DNA of 64,000 nucleotides from Nonomuraea thailandensis. GTDB taxonomy: Bacteria > Actinomycetota > Actinomycetes > Streptosporangiales > Streptosporangiaceae. Below are positions 37,032-44,875 of the stretch, piece by piece. The stretch is from NCBI RefSeq assembly GCF_024172165.1, contig NZ_JAMZEB010000002.1, positions 7,771,501-7,835,500 of the forward strand. The letters run 5' to 3'. The number at the start of each line of letters is the position of its first letter. Positions within the stretch are counted from its first letter, which is position 1. The notes below the pieces were generated by a model. That model was not told where the DNA came from, did no database searches, and was given only the letters and a program-made list of their open reading frames with translations. Position numbers and translations under genes: made by a program.

Positions 37032-37355
37032 GTGTTGCCGGTCCGCACGGGTACGCCATACCTGCCCTGGCATGACCCCCGCGAAGCAACACGTTTACTG
37101 CGTTACGCGTTGACTCGCCAGGGGTTCACCCACACCTACCAGAGCATTGGCGACGGCATGCCCGAGCCATCGGTGCTGACTGAGCTGACCGTGTGTTGCG
37201 ACGACGGATCCTTAGTCGGGAACAAGGAGGGTGGCGCCCCCGTCACGCATCACTTCGATGACCCGGTCGGTGCAGCTCAACGCATCGCCGCACGTCGCCG
37301 GCAACAGGGACCTTCGCGCTCCCCCATCGACTCCGTGTGCGAGTCAACGGTCTAG
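37032..37355 (+). CDS. Small hypothetical protein divergent from the GntR gene
   Basis: The 107-residue product (GTG start) contains YLPWHDPREATRLLRYALTRQGFTHTYQSIGDGMPEPSVLTELTVCCDDGSLVGNKEGG; no domain is recognised. GAAGG lies close upstream. Its codon use is less GC-extreme than that of its neighbours. It is followed by two hairpin terminators, which supports a transcribed unit. The divergent GntR gene suggests regulated expression. It may be a small DNA- or metabolite-associated protein, but nothing specific can be said. Confidence 0.6.
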   Translation: MLPVRTGTPYLPWHDPREATRLLRYALTRQGFTHTYQSIGDGMPEPSVLTELTVCCDDGSLVGNKEGGAPVTHHFDDPVGAAQRIAARRRQQGPSRSPIDSVCESTV

Positions 37356-37400
37356 GACTCCATCCCTCGCCGGAGTCCTGGCGCCGTCGCACGCGGGGCA

Positions 37401-37448
37401 GGAAGCGCGTCCTGGCGGGTCCCCCACGCCCGCCAGGACGCGCTTTCC
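37401..37448. terminator. Long inverted repeat, likely bidirectional terminator
   Basis: Arms of 19-20 nt (37401-37419 and 37429-37448, one bulged A) flank a 9-nt loop. The hairpin lies 45 nt after the small gene at 37032. Confidence 0.75.
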
Positions 37449-37472
37449 TCCGAGGACCTGCCTGAGCCTTCG

Positions 37473-37499
37473 GCCTCCATCTTCCGATGGGGGCTTTTT
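37473..37499 (+). terminator. Intrinsic terminator with U-tract
   Basis: GCCTCCAT / ATGGGGGC forms an 8-bp stem (one G-U pair) with loop CTTCCG, followed directly by TTTTT. This is a rare classical terminator for this genome. The rest of 37356-37703 shows no gene. Confidence 0.75.
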
Positions 37500-37703
37500 C
37501 TCTGCCCGCGGGCGGGCCGCGCGACCTCCGGGTCACGCCCGCTGCCGGTTCCGTACCGTTCACGTCTGCCGCCCAGTCCGGGTCGTCCTCCTCGACGACG
37601 CCTGCTGCCCCAATCATCGACCCTCGGAGCCCGACCCGGGGGCAGCTTCGTGATGGTGGGACTGGTGGGATTTACCGGTACCAATCGAATTTCCTGAGCG
37701 AGC

Positions 37704-38138
37704 TCAATCAGCGGGGTGATTTTCACTGAGTTGGTGGGAAATACGGCTTTCCGGTATCCAGTCGAGCACGATCAACGACTCGTCCACCTGCGAGAACACC
37801 CCGCGCACCGGCTCCCCGGCCTCCGGGGGCCGCTCCGCGCGCCAGTTCCCGTACATCAGAGCTCCGGGAACGGCCTCCAAACGAACCATTACCACTAGGT
37901 ATGGATCGTGAAGCCCCGGAACGAAGGCCCGGCGGTTGACGATCCAACTCTCAACCTTTCCCTCCGGCTCCAGCTCCCGCCAGTGCCACCCCTCCGTACG
38001 GCAGGCCGCGCAGAACGCCCGCGGCGGGAACCGAAGAGTGCCGCAGGCGTCACATTCCTGCACCGCGAACTCCCGCCCGGCGACCCGCTCCCACCACGCG
38101 CGCGAGTCACGGTCGGGCTCGGGACGGTAGCCGGGCAT
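37704..38138 (-). CDS. Zn-ribbon/OB-fold protein (DUF35 family), partner of the thiolase-like protein
   Basis: The 144-residue protein has the DUF35 layout: an N-terminal helix (RDSRAWWERVAGREFAVQECDACG), a rubredoxin-like Zn ribbon with CDACG and FCAAC (two CxxC pairs), and an OB fold (GKVESWIVNRRAFVPGLHDPYLVVMVRLEAVPGALMYGNW). DUF35 proteins pair with thiolase-like lipid-transfer proteins; in steroid side-chain removal the Ltp2-DUF35 complex is an aldolase. Here the gene overlaps the thiolase-like gene (TGATG), so the two products very likely form a complex. It ends the minus-strand unit controlled by the KstR2 box at 39285. Confidence 0.88.
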   Translation of the reverse strand: MPGYRPEPDRDSRAWWERVAGREFAVQECDACGTLRFPPRAFCAACRTEGWHWRELEPEGKVESWIVNRRAFVPGLHDPYLVVMVRLEAVPGALMYGNWRAERPPEAGEPVRGVFSQVDESLIVLDWIPESRISHQLSENHPAD

Positions 38139-39310
38139 CACGCCCTCCTCAGGATCAGCGCGGAAGTGGCGGGCAGGATGTAGCCGGGCTGCGCCGTGGA
38201 GAGCGCCACCTCGGCGCCCGGCACCTGGCGGTCCCCGGCCTCGCCCCTGAGCTGCGAGACCGCCTCGGCGATGTGGTTCATGCCGTGGACGTACCCCTCC
38301 GACAGGAACCCCCCGTGCGTGTTGACCGGCAGCGCGCCGTCCAGCGCGGTGGCCCCCGAGGCCACGTACGGGCCGCCCTCGCCCTTGGGGCAGAAGCCGT
38401 AGTCCTCCAGTTGCACGATCACCGAGTACGTGAAGCAGTCGTAGAGCTCGGCCACGTCGATCTCCTCCGGCCCGAGGCCCGCCTGGGCGTACAGGCGGGG
38501 CGCCAGGGAGGCGGCGGCCGTCACCGTGGGGTCGTCGCACGACAGGTGCGAGGTGCCGCCGCCCCAGGCCGCGGCCGAGACGAGGACCGGGGGGCGGCGC
38601 AGGGAGCGGGCGCGCTCGGCCGTGGTGACGACCACGGCGCAGGCCCCGTCCGTCTCCAGGCAGCAGTCCAGGAGGCGGAAAGGCTCGGCGATCCACCGGC
38701 TGGCCAGGTAGTCGTCGAGGGTGATGGGGGCGCGCATGAGGGCGCGCGGGTTCTTTGTGGCGTTGGCCCGCTGGGTGACCGCCAGGGCGCCGAAGTGCTC
38801 GGCGGTGGTGCCGTAACGCAGCATGTGGGCGCGGGCGTACATGGCGAACTGCTGGGGTGGGGCCACGTACCCGTAAGGCGCCTGGTACTGCACCTCAGGG
38901 CTCGCGGGCACGCCCCGCCCGGTGCCGCCCATGCGGAACTCCGAGCGCGCGTTGATCGCCCGGTAACAGACGACGGTCTCGGCCAGGCCGGCGGCCACGG
39001 CGAGCGCGGCCTGGCCGACGACCGCGTGGGAGACGCTGCCGCCGCCGAACTGGTCGAGGTGCCAGGACAGGTCCGTCAGCCCCAGGGCGGGGCCGAGCAG
39101 GGTGGGCGGGGCCGAGTCGCCGACCCGGTGGGTGGCCAGGCCGTCCACCTCGTCCGGGGTCAGCCCGGCATCCTCCAGCGCGGCGAGCACGGCGCGGCAG
39201 GCCAGGGTGAGGGTGCTGACGCCGGAGTCCTTGGAGAAGGGCGTGTAGCCGACCCCGGCGACGGCGGTGCGTTCCGAGAATTCAAGCAAGCGCTTGGGCA
39301 CATGCGTCAC
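38138..39310 (-). CDS. Thiolase-fold lipid-transfer/aldolase-like protein (Ltp type)
   Basis: This 390-residue thiolase-fold protein is of the SCP-x/Ltp type: VAGVGYTPFSKDSGVSTLTLACRAVLAALEDAGL, EIDVAELYDCFTYSVIVQLEDYGFCPKGEGG and VNTHGGFLSEGYVHGMNHIAEAVSQLRG. The nucleophilic Cys of true thiolases is absent: the region reads FGGGSVSHAVVGQAAL. With the overlapping DUF35 gene this fits an Ltp2-like retro-aldolase rather than a thiolase. The GTG start at 39310 has no Shine-Dalgarno. A KstR2 box covers codons 5-9, so either the start lies downstream or the repressor binds inside the gene. Confidence 0.85.
   Translation of the reverse strand: MTHVPKRLLEFSERTAVAGVGYTPFSKDSGVSTLTLACRAVLAALEDAGLTPDEVDGLATHRVGDSAPPTLLGPALGLTDLSWHLDQFGGGSVSHAVVGQAALAVAAGLAETVVCYRAINARSEFRMGGTGRGVPASPEVQYQAPYGYVAPPQQFAMYARAHMLRYGTTAEHFGALAVTQRANATKNPRALMRAPITLDDYLASRWIAEPFRLLDCCLETDGACAVVVTTAERARSLRRPPVLVSAAAWGGGTSHLSCDDPTVTAAASLAPRLYAQAGLGPEEIDVAELYDCFTYSVIVQLEDYGFCPKGEGGPYVASGATALDGALPVNTHGGFLSEGYVHGMNHIAEAVSQLRGEAGDRQVPGAEVALSTAQPGYILPATSALILRRA
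39285..39298. promoter_or_regulatory. KstR2-type operator at the start of the thiolase-like gene
   Basis: AGCAAGCGCTTGGG matches AnCAAGnnCTTGnT with only the last base different. It overlaps the annotated 5' end of the thiolase-like gene (start 39310, minus strand). Confidence 0.75.
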
Positions 39311-39391
39311 GGTAGGCAGGCTTTTTCCGGCCTGTCAACGCAGGTCCAGGAGTGTGACTTGACACCTTCTCGGCGTTCCCCCTACCGTCCA

Positions 39392-39405
39392 AGCAAGCGC
39401 TTGGT
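39392..39405. promoter_or_regulatory. KstR2-type operator upstream of the flavin reductase-fadE30-ipdF operon
   Basis: AGCAAGCGCTTGGT is an exact match to AnCAAGnnCTTGnT, and the wider CCAAGC-N4-GCTTGG spans 39389-39404. It lies 36 nt before the chosen ATG at 39442. Confidence 0.85.
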
Positions 39406-39441
39406 AAGATGAATCCAGTCGGCGGATCGAGGAGGCGGACC

Positions 39442-40056
39442 ATGAGCACACACGCTGCCCGGCTCATCACGCCGGACGGCTGTCGCAGCCTTCCGACGCC
39501 CCATCAGCGCAGCAGGATTCGCAACGGAGCCGCCATGCCGACGGGGCAGTCGCACCAGAGCCAGAACGGCCAGCTCGACAGCCGCCGTTTCCGGCAGGTG
39601 CTCGGCAGGTTCGCGACCGGCGTGGTCGCGATCACGGCCGTCGACCCCGGGGACGGGCAGCCGTGCGGCCTGGCCGCCAACTCCTTCACCTCCGTCTCGC
39701 TCGACCCGCCCCTCGTGGCGTTCTGCGTCGCCTACACCAGCACGAGCTGGCCGCGGGTGCGCGGCGCCAAGGCGCTCACCGTGAACGTGCTGGCCGAGAG
39801 CCAGCAGGCCGTGTGCGCTCAGCTTGCGACCAAGGGCGGCGACAAGTTCGCCGGCCTGTCCTGGACGGTCTCCCCCGGCGGCAGCCCCGTGCTCGAAGGC
39901 GCGCTGGCCTGGCTCGACTGCGCCGTCGAGGCCGAGCACCCGGCGGGCGACCACATGATCGTGGTGGCCCGGGTGCTGCAGCTCGACACCCACGCGGAAG
40001 GTGGCCCCCTGGTGTTCTTCCGGGGGGGCTACGGGGGGTTCGTTGAGCCTTCGTGA
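39442..40056 (+). CDS. Flavin reductase, HsaB-like
   Basis: Flavin reductases of this type supply reduced FMN/FAD to a two-component monooxygenase; HsaB serves the HsaA ring hydroxylase in steroid degradation. The core SRRFRQVLGRFATGVVAITAV, GLAANSFTSVSLDPPLVAFCVAYTSTSWPRVR, NVLAESQQAVCAQLATKGGDKFAG and GDHMIVVARVLQL matches HsaB closely. ATG 39442 was chosen for its GAGGAGG; homology begins about 45 residues later, and ATG 39535 (GGAG upstream) is a serious alternative. No HsaA is next to it, so it may serve another flavin monooxygenase. It overlaps fadE30 by 14 nt. Confidence 0.87.
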   Translation: MSTHAARLITPDGCRSLPTPHQRSRIRNGAAMPTGQSHQSQNGQLDSRRFRQVLGRFATGVVAITAVDPGDGQPCGLAANSFTSVSLDPPLVAFCVAYTSTSWPRVRGAKALTVNVLAESQQAVCAQLATKGGDKFAGLSWTVSPGGSPVLEGALAWLDCAVEAEHPAGDHMIVVARVLQLDTHAEGGPLVFFRGGYGGFVEPS

Positions 40057-41170
40057 GCAGGCGCGGGCCTGGCTGGAGGAGAGCCTCGGCGGCGAGTTCG
40101 CCGGCGCCAGGGGGCTGGGCGGCCCCGGGCGTGAACACGAGGGCTTCGAGCTGAGGCGGGCGTGGGAGCGCCACCTCGGCGAGCACGGCTGGACCTGCCT
40201 GGGCTGGCCGCGGCGCTACGGCGGCCGCGCCGCCTCCCTCGCCGACCAGGTCGCCTTCCACGAGGAGTACGCCAGGGCCGGCGCCCCCGCCCGCCTGGGC
40301 CTCATCGGCGAGGGCCTCATCGGCCCGACCGTCCTCGAGTACGGCACCGACGAGCAGAAGGACCGGTTCCTGCCGCCCGTCCAGCGGGGCGAGGAGCTGT
40401 GGTGCCAGGGCTACTCCGAGCCGGAGGCCGGCTCCGACCTGGCGAACGTCCAGACCAGGGCCCGCCTCGACGGCGGCGACTGGGTGATCACCGGCCAGAA
40501 GGTGTGGACGTCCCTCGCGCAGTGGGCCGACTGGTGCTTCGTGCTGTGCAGGACCGAGGAGGGCTCGCGGCGGCATCACGGGCTGTCGTACCTGCTGGTG
40601 CCCATGCGGCAGCGGGGGGTCGAGGTCCGGCCGATCGTCCAGCTCACCGGGACCTCCGAGTTCAACGAGGTGTTCTTCGACGGCGCGCGCACCGCGGCGG
40701 GCAACATCCTCGGCGCCCCCGGCGAGGGGTGGCGGGTCGCCATGGCCACGCTCGGGTACGAGCGCGGCGTGTCCACGCTCGGGCAGCAGATCGGGTTCGG
40801 CCGGGAGCTGAGCGAGGTCGTCGCGACGGCGCGGCGGACCGGCGCGATCGACGACCCGGTGCTGCGCGACCGGCTCGTCAGATCGTGGCTGGAGCTGCGG
40901 ATCATGCGGCTGAACGCGCTGCGCGTGCTCCGCCCGGACCCCGGCCCCGAGACGTCGATCGCCAAGCTGTACTGGTCGGAGTGGCACCGCAGGCTGGGCG
41001 AGCTGGCGCAGGCCGTCCAGGGCAGGGCCGGGCTGGTCGCGGACGCGAGCGGCGAGCTCGGCGAGCTGCAGCGGCTCTACCTGTTCAGCCGGGCCGACAC
41101 CATCTACGCCGGCTCCAGCGAGATCCAGCGCACCGTCATCGCCGAACGAACCCTGGGCCTTCCCCGCTGA
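40043..41170 (+). CDS. fadE30: Acyl-CoA dehydrogenase FadE30 (HIP-CoA side-chain dehydrogenase)
   Basis: FadE30 introduces a double bond in the propanoyl side chain of (5-hydroxy-)HIP-CoA during steroid C/D-ring breakdown. The 375-residue protein matches mycobacterial FadE30 closely: GGEFAGARGLGGPGREHEGFELRRAW, WTCLGWPRRYGGR, ELWCQGYSEPEAGSDLANVQTRA, VWTSLAQWADWCFVL, GTSEFNEVFFDGART, GWRVAMATLGYERGVSTLGQQI and the C-terminal RLYLFSRADTIYAGSSEIQRTVIAERTLGLPR. The start is TTG, inside the end of the flavin reductase gene. ipdF follows after 12 nt, the same pairing as in mycobacteria. The KstR2 box at 39392 controls the unit. Confidence 0.93.
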   Translation: MSLREQARAWLEESLGGEFAGARGLGGPGREHEGFELRRAWERHLGEHGWTCLGWPRRYGGRAASLADQVAFHEEYARAGAPARLGLIGEGLIGPTVLEYGTDEQKDRFLPPVQRGEELWCQGYSEPEAGSDLANVQTRARLDGGDWVITGQKVWTSLAQWADWCFVLCRTEEGSRRHHGLSYLLVPMRQRGVEVRPIVQLTGTSEFNEVFFDGARTAAGNILGAPGEGWRVAMATLGYERGVSTLGQQIGFGRELSEVVATARRTGAIDDPVLRDRLVRSWLELRIMRLNALRVLRPDPGPETSIAKLYWSEWHRRLGELAQAVQGRAGLVADASGELGELQRLYLFSRADTIYAGSSEIQRTVIAERTLGLPR

Positions 41171-41171
41171 C

Positions 41172-41261
41172 CGGAGCCGCCGATGCCGCCGCCGCACCTC
41201 TCGGAGCCGCCGATGCCGCCGCCGCACCCCTCGGAGCCGCCGATGCCGCCGCCGTACCCCA
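41172..41261 (+). repeat. Three tandem 30-nt units covering the ipdF start
   Basis: Copies at 41172-41201, 41202-41231 and 41232-41261 differ by only a few bases. Each contains GGAG followed 6 nt later by ATG, so each carries a complete translation-start signal, and together they encode the 10-residue repeat MPPPHxSEPP. Confidence 0.9.
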
Positions 41262-42016
41262 AGGCCCACGGCCTGCTCGACGGCAAGGTCACGCTGGTCA
41301 CGGCCGCGGCTGGGGCGGGCATCGGCTACGCCACGGCCAGGCGCTGCGCCGAGGAGGGCGCCACGATCGTCGTCTCGGACCGGCACGAGCGCCGCCTGGC
41401 CGCCGCCGCCGAGTCGCTGGCCGAGCTCACCGGCGTCAAGCCGCTCGCCGTCCCGTGCGACGTGACGTCGCAGGCGCAGGTGACGGCGCTGTTCGACGCG
41501 GTGATGGAGACGCACGGGCGGCTGGACGTGCTCGTCAACAACGCCGGCCTCGGCGGTACGGCGCCGCTGGCCGAGATGACGGACGAGCAGTGGCACGCGG
41601 TCATCGACGTCACCCTGAACGGCACCATGCGCTGCACCAGGGCGGCGCTGCGGCACATGATCCCGCAGGGCCGCGGCGCGATCGTCAACAACGCCTCCGT
41701 GATCGGCTGGCGGGCCCAGCGCGGGCAGGCGCACTACGCGGCGGCCAAGGCCGGGGTGATGGCGCTGACCAGGTGCGTGGCCCTGGAGGTGGCCGAGCAC
41801 GGGATCCGGGTCAACGCGGTGGCGCCGTCGCTGGCCGTGCATCCGTTCCTGGCGAAGGTGACCAGCGAGGAACTGCTGGCGGAGCTGGCGGCCAAGGAGG
41901 CGTTCGGGCGCTCGGCCGAGCCGTGGGAGGTGGCGAACGTGATCGTCTTCCTGGCCGGCGACTACTCCACGTACATGACCGGCGAGGTGGTGTCGGTCTC
42001 CTCCCAGCACCCCTGA
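41183..42016 (+). CDS. ipdF: Short-chain dehydrogenase IpdF-like
   Basis: IpdF oxidises the ring hydroxyl of 5-OH-HIP-derived CoA esters. The 277-residue SDR has an odd N-terminal repeat (MPPPHLSEPP, MPPPHPSEPP, MPPPYPKAHG) and then the Rossmann core: VTLVTAAAGAGIGYATARRCAEEGA, VLVNNAGLGG, and the catalytic NNASVIGW and YAAAKAG (Ser, Tyr, Lys). Three in-frame ATGs, each behind GGAG, exist at 41183, 41213 and 41243; the last would give the usual length. It follows fadE30 after 12 nt, the synteny seen in mycobacteria (Rv3560c-Rv3559c). Confidence 0.88.
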   Translation: MPPPHLSEPPMPPPHPSEPPMPPPYPKAHGLLDGKVTLVTAAAGAGIGYATARRCAEEGATIVVSDRHERRLAAAAESLAELTGVKPLAVPCDVTSQAQVTALFDAVMETHGRLDVLVNNAGLGGTAPLAEMTDEQWHAVIDVTLNGTMRCTRAALRHMIPQGRGAIVNNASVIGWRAQRGQAHYAAAKAGVMALTRCVALEVAEHGIRVNAVAPSLAVHPFLAKVTSEELLAELAAKEAFGRSAEPWEVANVIVFLAGDYSTYMTGEVVSVSSQHP

Positions 42017-42041
42017 CGATATCTTGCGGGACAGGATATCG
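42017..42041. promoter_or_regulatory. Candidate PadR operator
   Basis: CGATATC and GATATCG form a perfect inverted repeat separated by 11 nt, 8 nt before the PadR start codon. The spacing suits a PadR autoregulatory site. Confidence 0.65.
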
Positions 42042-42048
42042 TGGGCGC

Positions 42049-42378
42049 ATGAATATGACGGAGCCCATGTTCCTGGCGCTGACCGCGCTGGTGGACGCGC
42101 CCCGGCACGGCTACGGGATCGTCCAGGAGGTCGATCGGCTGTCCGCGGGGCGCGTCCAGCTCAAGATCGGCACGCTCTACGGGGTGCTCGACCGGCTCTC
42201 CGCCGCCGGGCTGGTGGCGCTCGACCGGGAGGAGGCCCAGCAGGGGCGGCTGCGGCGCTACTACCGGCTGACCGACGACGGGGCCGCGGCCCTGCGCGAC
42301 GAGGCCGCCAGGATGGCCGCCACCGCCGAGGCCGCCACCACGCGCCTGCGCGCCAGGATGGCGGGAGGCGCCACATGA
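42049..42378 (+). CDS. PadR-family transcriptional regulator
   Basis: The 109-residue winged-helix protein has the PadR pattern: MTEPMFLALTALVDAPRHGYGIVQEVDRLSAGRVQLKIGTLYGVLDRLSAAGLVALDREEAQQGRLRRYYRLTDDGAAALRDE. It lies behind a perfect GATATC-type dyad and overlaps the next gene by 4 nt (ATGA), so the pair is an autoregulated two-gene operon. PadR genes coupled to a membrane-protein gene often respond to antibiotics or cell-envelope stress; the signal is unknown here. No ribosome-binding site is seen, so the mRNA may be leaderless. Confidence 0.92.
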   Translation: MNMTEPMFLALTALVDAPRHGYGIVQEVDRLSAGRVQLKIGTLYGVLDRLSAAGLVALDREEAQQGRLRRYYRLTDDGAAALRDEAARMAATAEAATTRLRARMAGGAT

Positions 42379-43475
42379 GCGTGCCGATGGACGACGAGGG
42401 GAGCCGCATGAGCCTGCCGCCCGCCGCCGCGCGGAGCGGCACGAGCCTGCCGCCCGCCGTTACGAGGAGCCGCGTGAGCCTGCTCGAACGGCGCTATCGC
42501 TCCGTGCTGCGCCTGCTGCCCGCCTCCTACCGCGCCGAGCGCGAGGAGGAGATGGTGGACGCGTTCATGGAGATGTCCGGCGACGTGCCCGACGAGCTGA
42601 ACCCGCGGCCCCGGTGGGGCGAGATCACCAGCGTGGTGGCGCTCGCGCTGCGGCTGCGGTTCGGCGGCGCGGGCGCCGAGCCCCGGCTGTTCGCCTGGGG
42701 CGAGACCGTACGGCTCCTCGCCGTGCTCGGGCTGGCCTTCCAGGCCATGGGCGGCCTCTACACGGGCGTGGAGCTGCTGCGCACGCTGGTCTTCCAGGTG
42801 GAGCCCGGCCTCGCGGGCGCGCCCGGCTCCTTCGAGCGGCTGGTGGCCGTCGCCGTCTCGGTCGCGCACCTCTGCTCGGCGGTCGCGTTCATGGCGATCA
42901 TGCGCGGTCACGTCAGGACGGCGAAGATCACGGCCGTCGTCGGCGCGGCGCCGACACTGGTCTACACGCTGATCCCGATGATCCTGGCCGGGCCGCTGGT
43001 GGACCGGCCGCTGTCGGAGCCCGCCACCCTGGTGTTCACGGCGGTGCCGGTGATCGCGCTGCTGCTGGGCTTCCACCGCGACGTCACGCCGCCGCGCCGC
43101 TCATGGGCGCTGGCCCTGGCGCCCCTGGCCGCGGGTGCGGTGGTGGTGGGCTGCACGTGGCTGCTGATCGCGCTGCGGCTGCCCGACGCCGACTGGCTCT
43201 ACCTGTGGCTCGATCTCGGCACGGCGATCCCGGTGTGGGCCGTGGGCGCCGTGGTCGTGCTCACCCGGCCGGGCTCGCCGCCGTGGGCGCTGGCGATGTC
43301 GGCCGCCGGGCTGCTCCTGCTGCTGATGCGGGTGCCGCTGCTCGGCAACCTCCCCGACGGCTCCGCGTGGCTGACGGTCTGCGCCCAGTGCGCGCTGGTG
43401 TGGAGCCTGGCCGTGGCGCTGGCCTGGGTGGGGGCGCGGAGCCTGCCGGCCCGGCGGCCCGCGTTCCGGCCCTGA
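42375..43475 (+). CDS. Multi-pass membrane protein coupled to padR
   Basis: The 366-residue protein has a variable polar N-terminus, then a soluble helix (LLERRYRSVLRLLPASYRAEREEEMVDAFMEMSGD) resembling the cytosolic helical domain often encoded after PadR genes. About seven or eight transmembrane segments follow (LLAVLGLAFQAMGGLYTGVELL, LVAVAVSVAHLCSAVAFMAIM, ITAVVGAAPTLVYTLIPMILAG and others). It starts inside the padR stop codon (ATGA). Function unknown; by analogy with other PadR partners it may affect membrane transport or stress response. The N-terminus includes two similar short Ser/Pro segments (MSLPPAAARSG, TSLPPAVTRSR). Confidence 0.8.
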   Translation: MSVPMDDEGSRMSLPPAAARSGTSLPPAVTRSRVSLLERRYRSVLRLLPASYRAEREEEMVDAFMEMSGDVPDELNPRPRWGEITSVVALALRLRFGGAGAEPRLFAWGETVRLLAVLGLAFQAMGGLYTGVELLRTLVFQVEPGLAGAPGSFERLVAVAVSVAHLCSAVAFMAIMRGHVRTAKITAVVGAAPTLVYTLIPMILAGPLVDRPLSEPATLVFTAVPVIALLLGFHRDVTPPRRSWALALAPLAAGAVVVGCTWLLIALRLPDADWLYLWLDLGTAIPVWAVGAVVVLTRPGSPPWALAMSAAGLLLLLMRVPLLGNLPDGSAWLTVCAQCALVWSLAVALAWVGARSLPARRPAFRP

Positions 43476-43538
43476 CCCGGCCGGGTCAGGGAAAGATCAG
43501 GGTAGGCGGCAAGGGATCCGGGATCTAGTGTCCCGAGC

Positions 43539-44834
43539 ATGGGCACACGCTCCTCCTTCCTGCTCGATGTCCTGATGACGGAGTTCGGCGAGTCGATCAA
43601 GCGCGATCCCGCGGCGTTCAGGCGGAAGTTCCGGAAGATGGCGGCCTCGCCGTTCGCCTTCTACCGGGGCAGCGCCTGCCTGTTCTACGCGGACATGGTG
43701 GGCGCGTACGCCGACGAGTCCCACCTCGACGGCCCGACCAGCAGGGTCTGGATCCACGGCGACCTGCACGCGGAGAACTTCGGCACGTACATGAACGCCT
43801 CCGGCGAGCTGGTCTTCAACGTCAACGACTTCGACGAGGCGTACGTGGGCCCGTACACCTGGGACCTCAAGCGCTTCGCGGCCAGCGTGGCCCTGCTGGG
43901 GTACGCCAAGGCGCTGTCGGACGACTCGATCAGCATGCTCGTGACCGACTTCGCCGGCGCCTACCTGGTGGAGCTGTCCGCCATCGCGGCGGGCGGGGAC
44001 GACGCGATCGGCTCGCTCACGCTCGGCACCACCAGCGGGATGCTGCACCGGGTGCTGCAACGCGCCCGGCTCAGCACCCGCGTGGCGCTGCTGGACGCCG
44101 AGACCGTGATCGACGACTACGACCGGCGCTTCGCGCTCGTGGAGGGGCGCGAGGCGGTGGACACGGCGACCAGGCAGTCGGTGCTGGACGCGTTCGCCGA
44201 CTACCTGACCACGCTGCCCGTGACGGTCAGCCCGGTCGAGCACGTGATCAAGGATGTGGCGCTGCGCAAGGGCGTGGGCATCGGGTCGGCGGGGCTGCCG
44301 TCGTACAACCTGCTGCTCGAAGGGCGCTCGCAGGCGCTGGAGAACGACGTCGTCCTCTACATGAAGCAGGCGGCGGTGCCGGCCGTGGCGCGGCACGTCA
44401 CCGACGAGAAGGTGGCCTCCTACTTCCGGCACCAGGGGCACCGCACGGCGGAGAGCCAGCGGGCGCTGCAGGCCTACGCCGACCCCTGGCTGGGCTACAC
44501 CGTGCTGCACGGGGTGGGGCAGCTCGTGGCCGAGGTGTCTCCGTACTCGGCCGACCTGGACTGGGACGACGTCAACGAGCCGGACGAGCTGCGCTCGATC
44601 ATCCAGGACCTGGGCCGGGCGGTCGCGCGCATGCACTCGGTGGCCGACGACGAGTCCAGCCACGACCTCGTGGACTTCTCGACGGAGGAGGCGATCGTGG
44701 CGGTGATCGGCGACGACCGGTCCGGCTTCGTCGGGACGCTGGTGGAGTTCGCCCACCGGTACGGCGCGCAGGCCCGCGACGACCACCAGCGGTTCGTGGA
44801 CCTGTTCCGCAACGGGCGGCTGCCGGGAGTCTGA
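43539..44834 (+). CDS. DUF2252 family protein (kinase-fold)
   Basis: The 431-residue protein has the DUF2252 hallmarks: KMAASPFAFYRGSACLFYADM, the kinase-like catalytic motif WIHGDLHAENFGTYM and NVNDFDEAYVGPYTWDLKRFAASVALLGY, and the C-terminal LGRAVARMHSVADDES. The HGDLHxxNFG and FDE segments resemble the catalytic loop and metal-binding acid of aminoglycoside-phosphotransferase-like kinases, so a small-molecule kinase is plausible, but no DUF2252 substrate is established to my knowledge. It is a single plus-strand gene. Confidence 0.88.
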   Translation: MGTRSSFLLDVLMTEFGESIKRDPAAFRRKFRKMAASPFAFYRGSACLFYADMVGAYADESHLDGPTSRVWIHGDLHAENFGTYMNASGELVFNVNDFDEAYVGPYTWDLKRFAASVALLGYAKALSDDSISMLVTDFAGAYLVELSAIAAGGDDAIGSLTLGTTSGMLHRVLQRARLSTRVALLDAETVIDDYDRRFALVEGREAVDTATRQSVLDAFADYLTTLPVTVSPVEHVIKDVALRKGVGIGSAGLPSYNLLLEGRSQALENDVVLYMKQAAVPAVARHVTDEKVASYFRHQGHRTAESQRALQAYADPWLGYTVLHGVGQLVAEVSPYSADLDWDDVNEPDELRSIIQDLGRAVARMHSVADDESSHDLVDFSTEEAIVAVIGDDRSGFVGTLVEFAHRYGAQARDDHQRFVDLFRNGRLPGV

Positions 44835-44843
44835 CTTCTGGCA

Positions 44844-44857
44844 ACCGACCAGTCGGT
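44844..44857. promoter_or_regulatory. Candidate TetR-type operator before the SDR gene
   Basis: ACCGACCAGTCGGT has perfect 6-bp arms (ACCGAC / GTCGGT). It lies 18 nt before the chosen ATG at 44876, typical of TetR-family sites. No TetR gene is adjacent, so the regulator must be elsewhere. Confidence 0.5.
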
Positions 44858-44875
44858 ATGGCATGCTCCCAGAAC

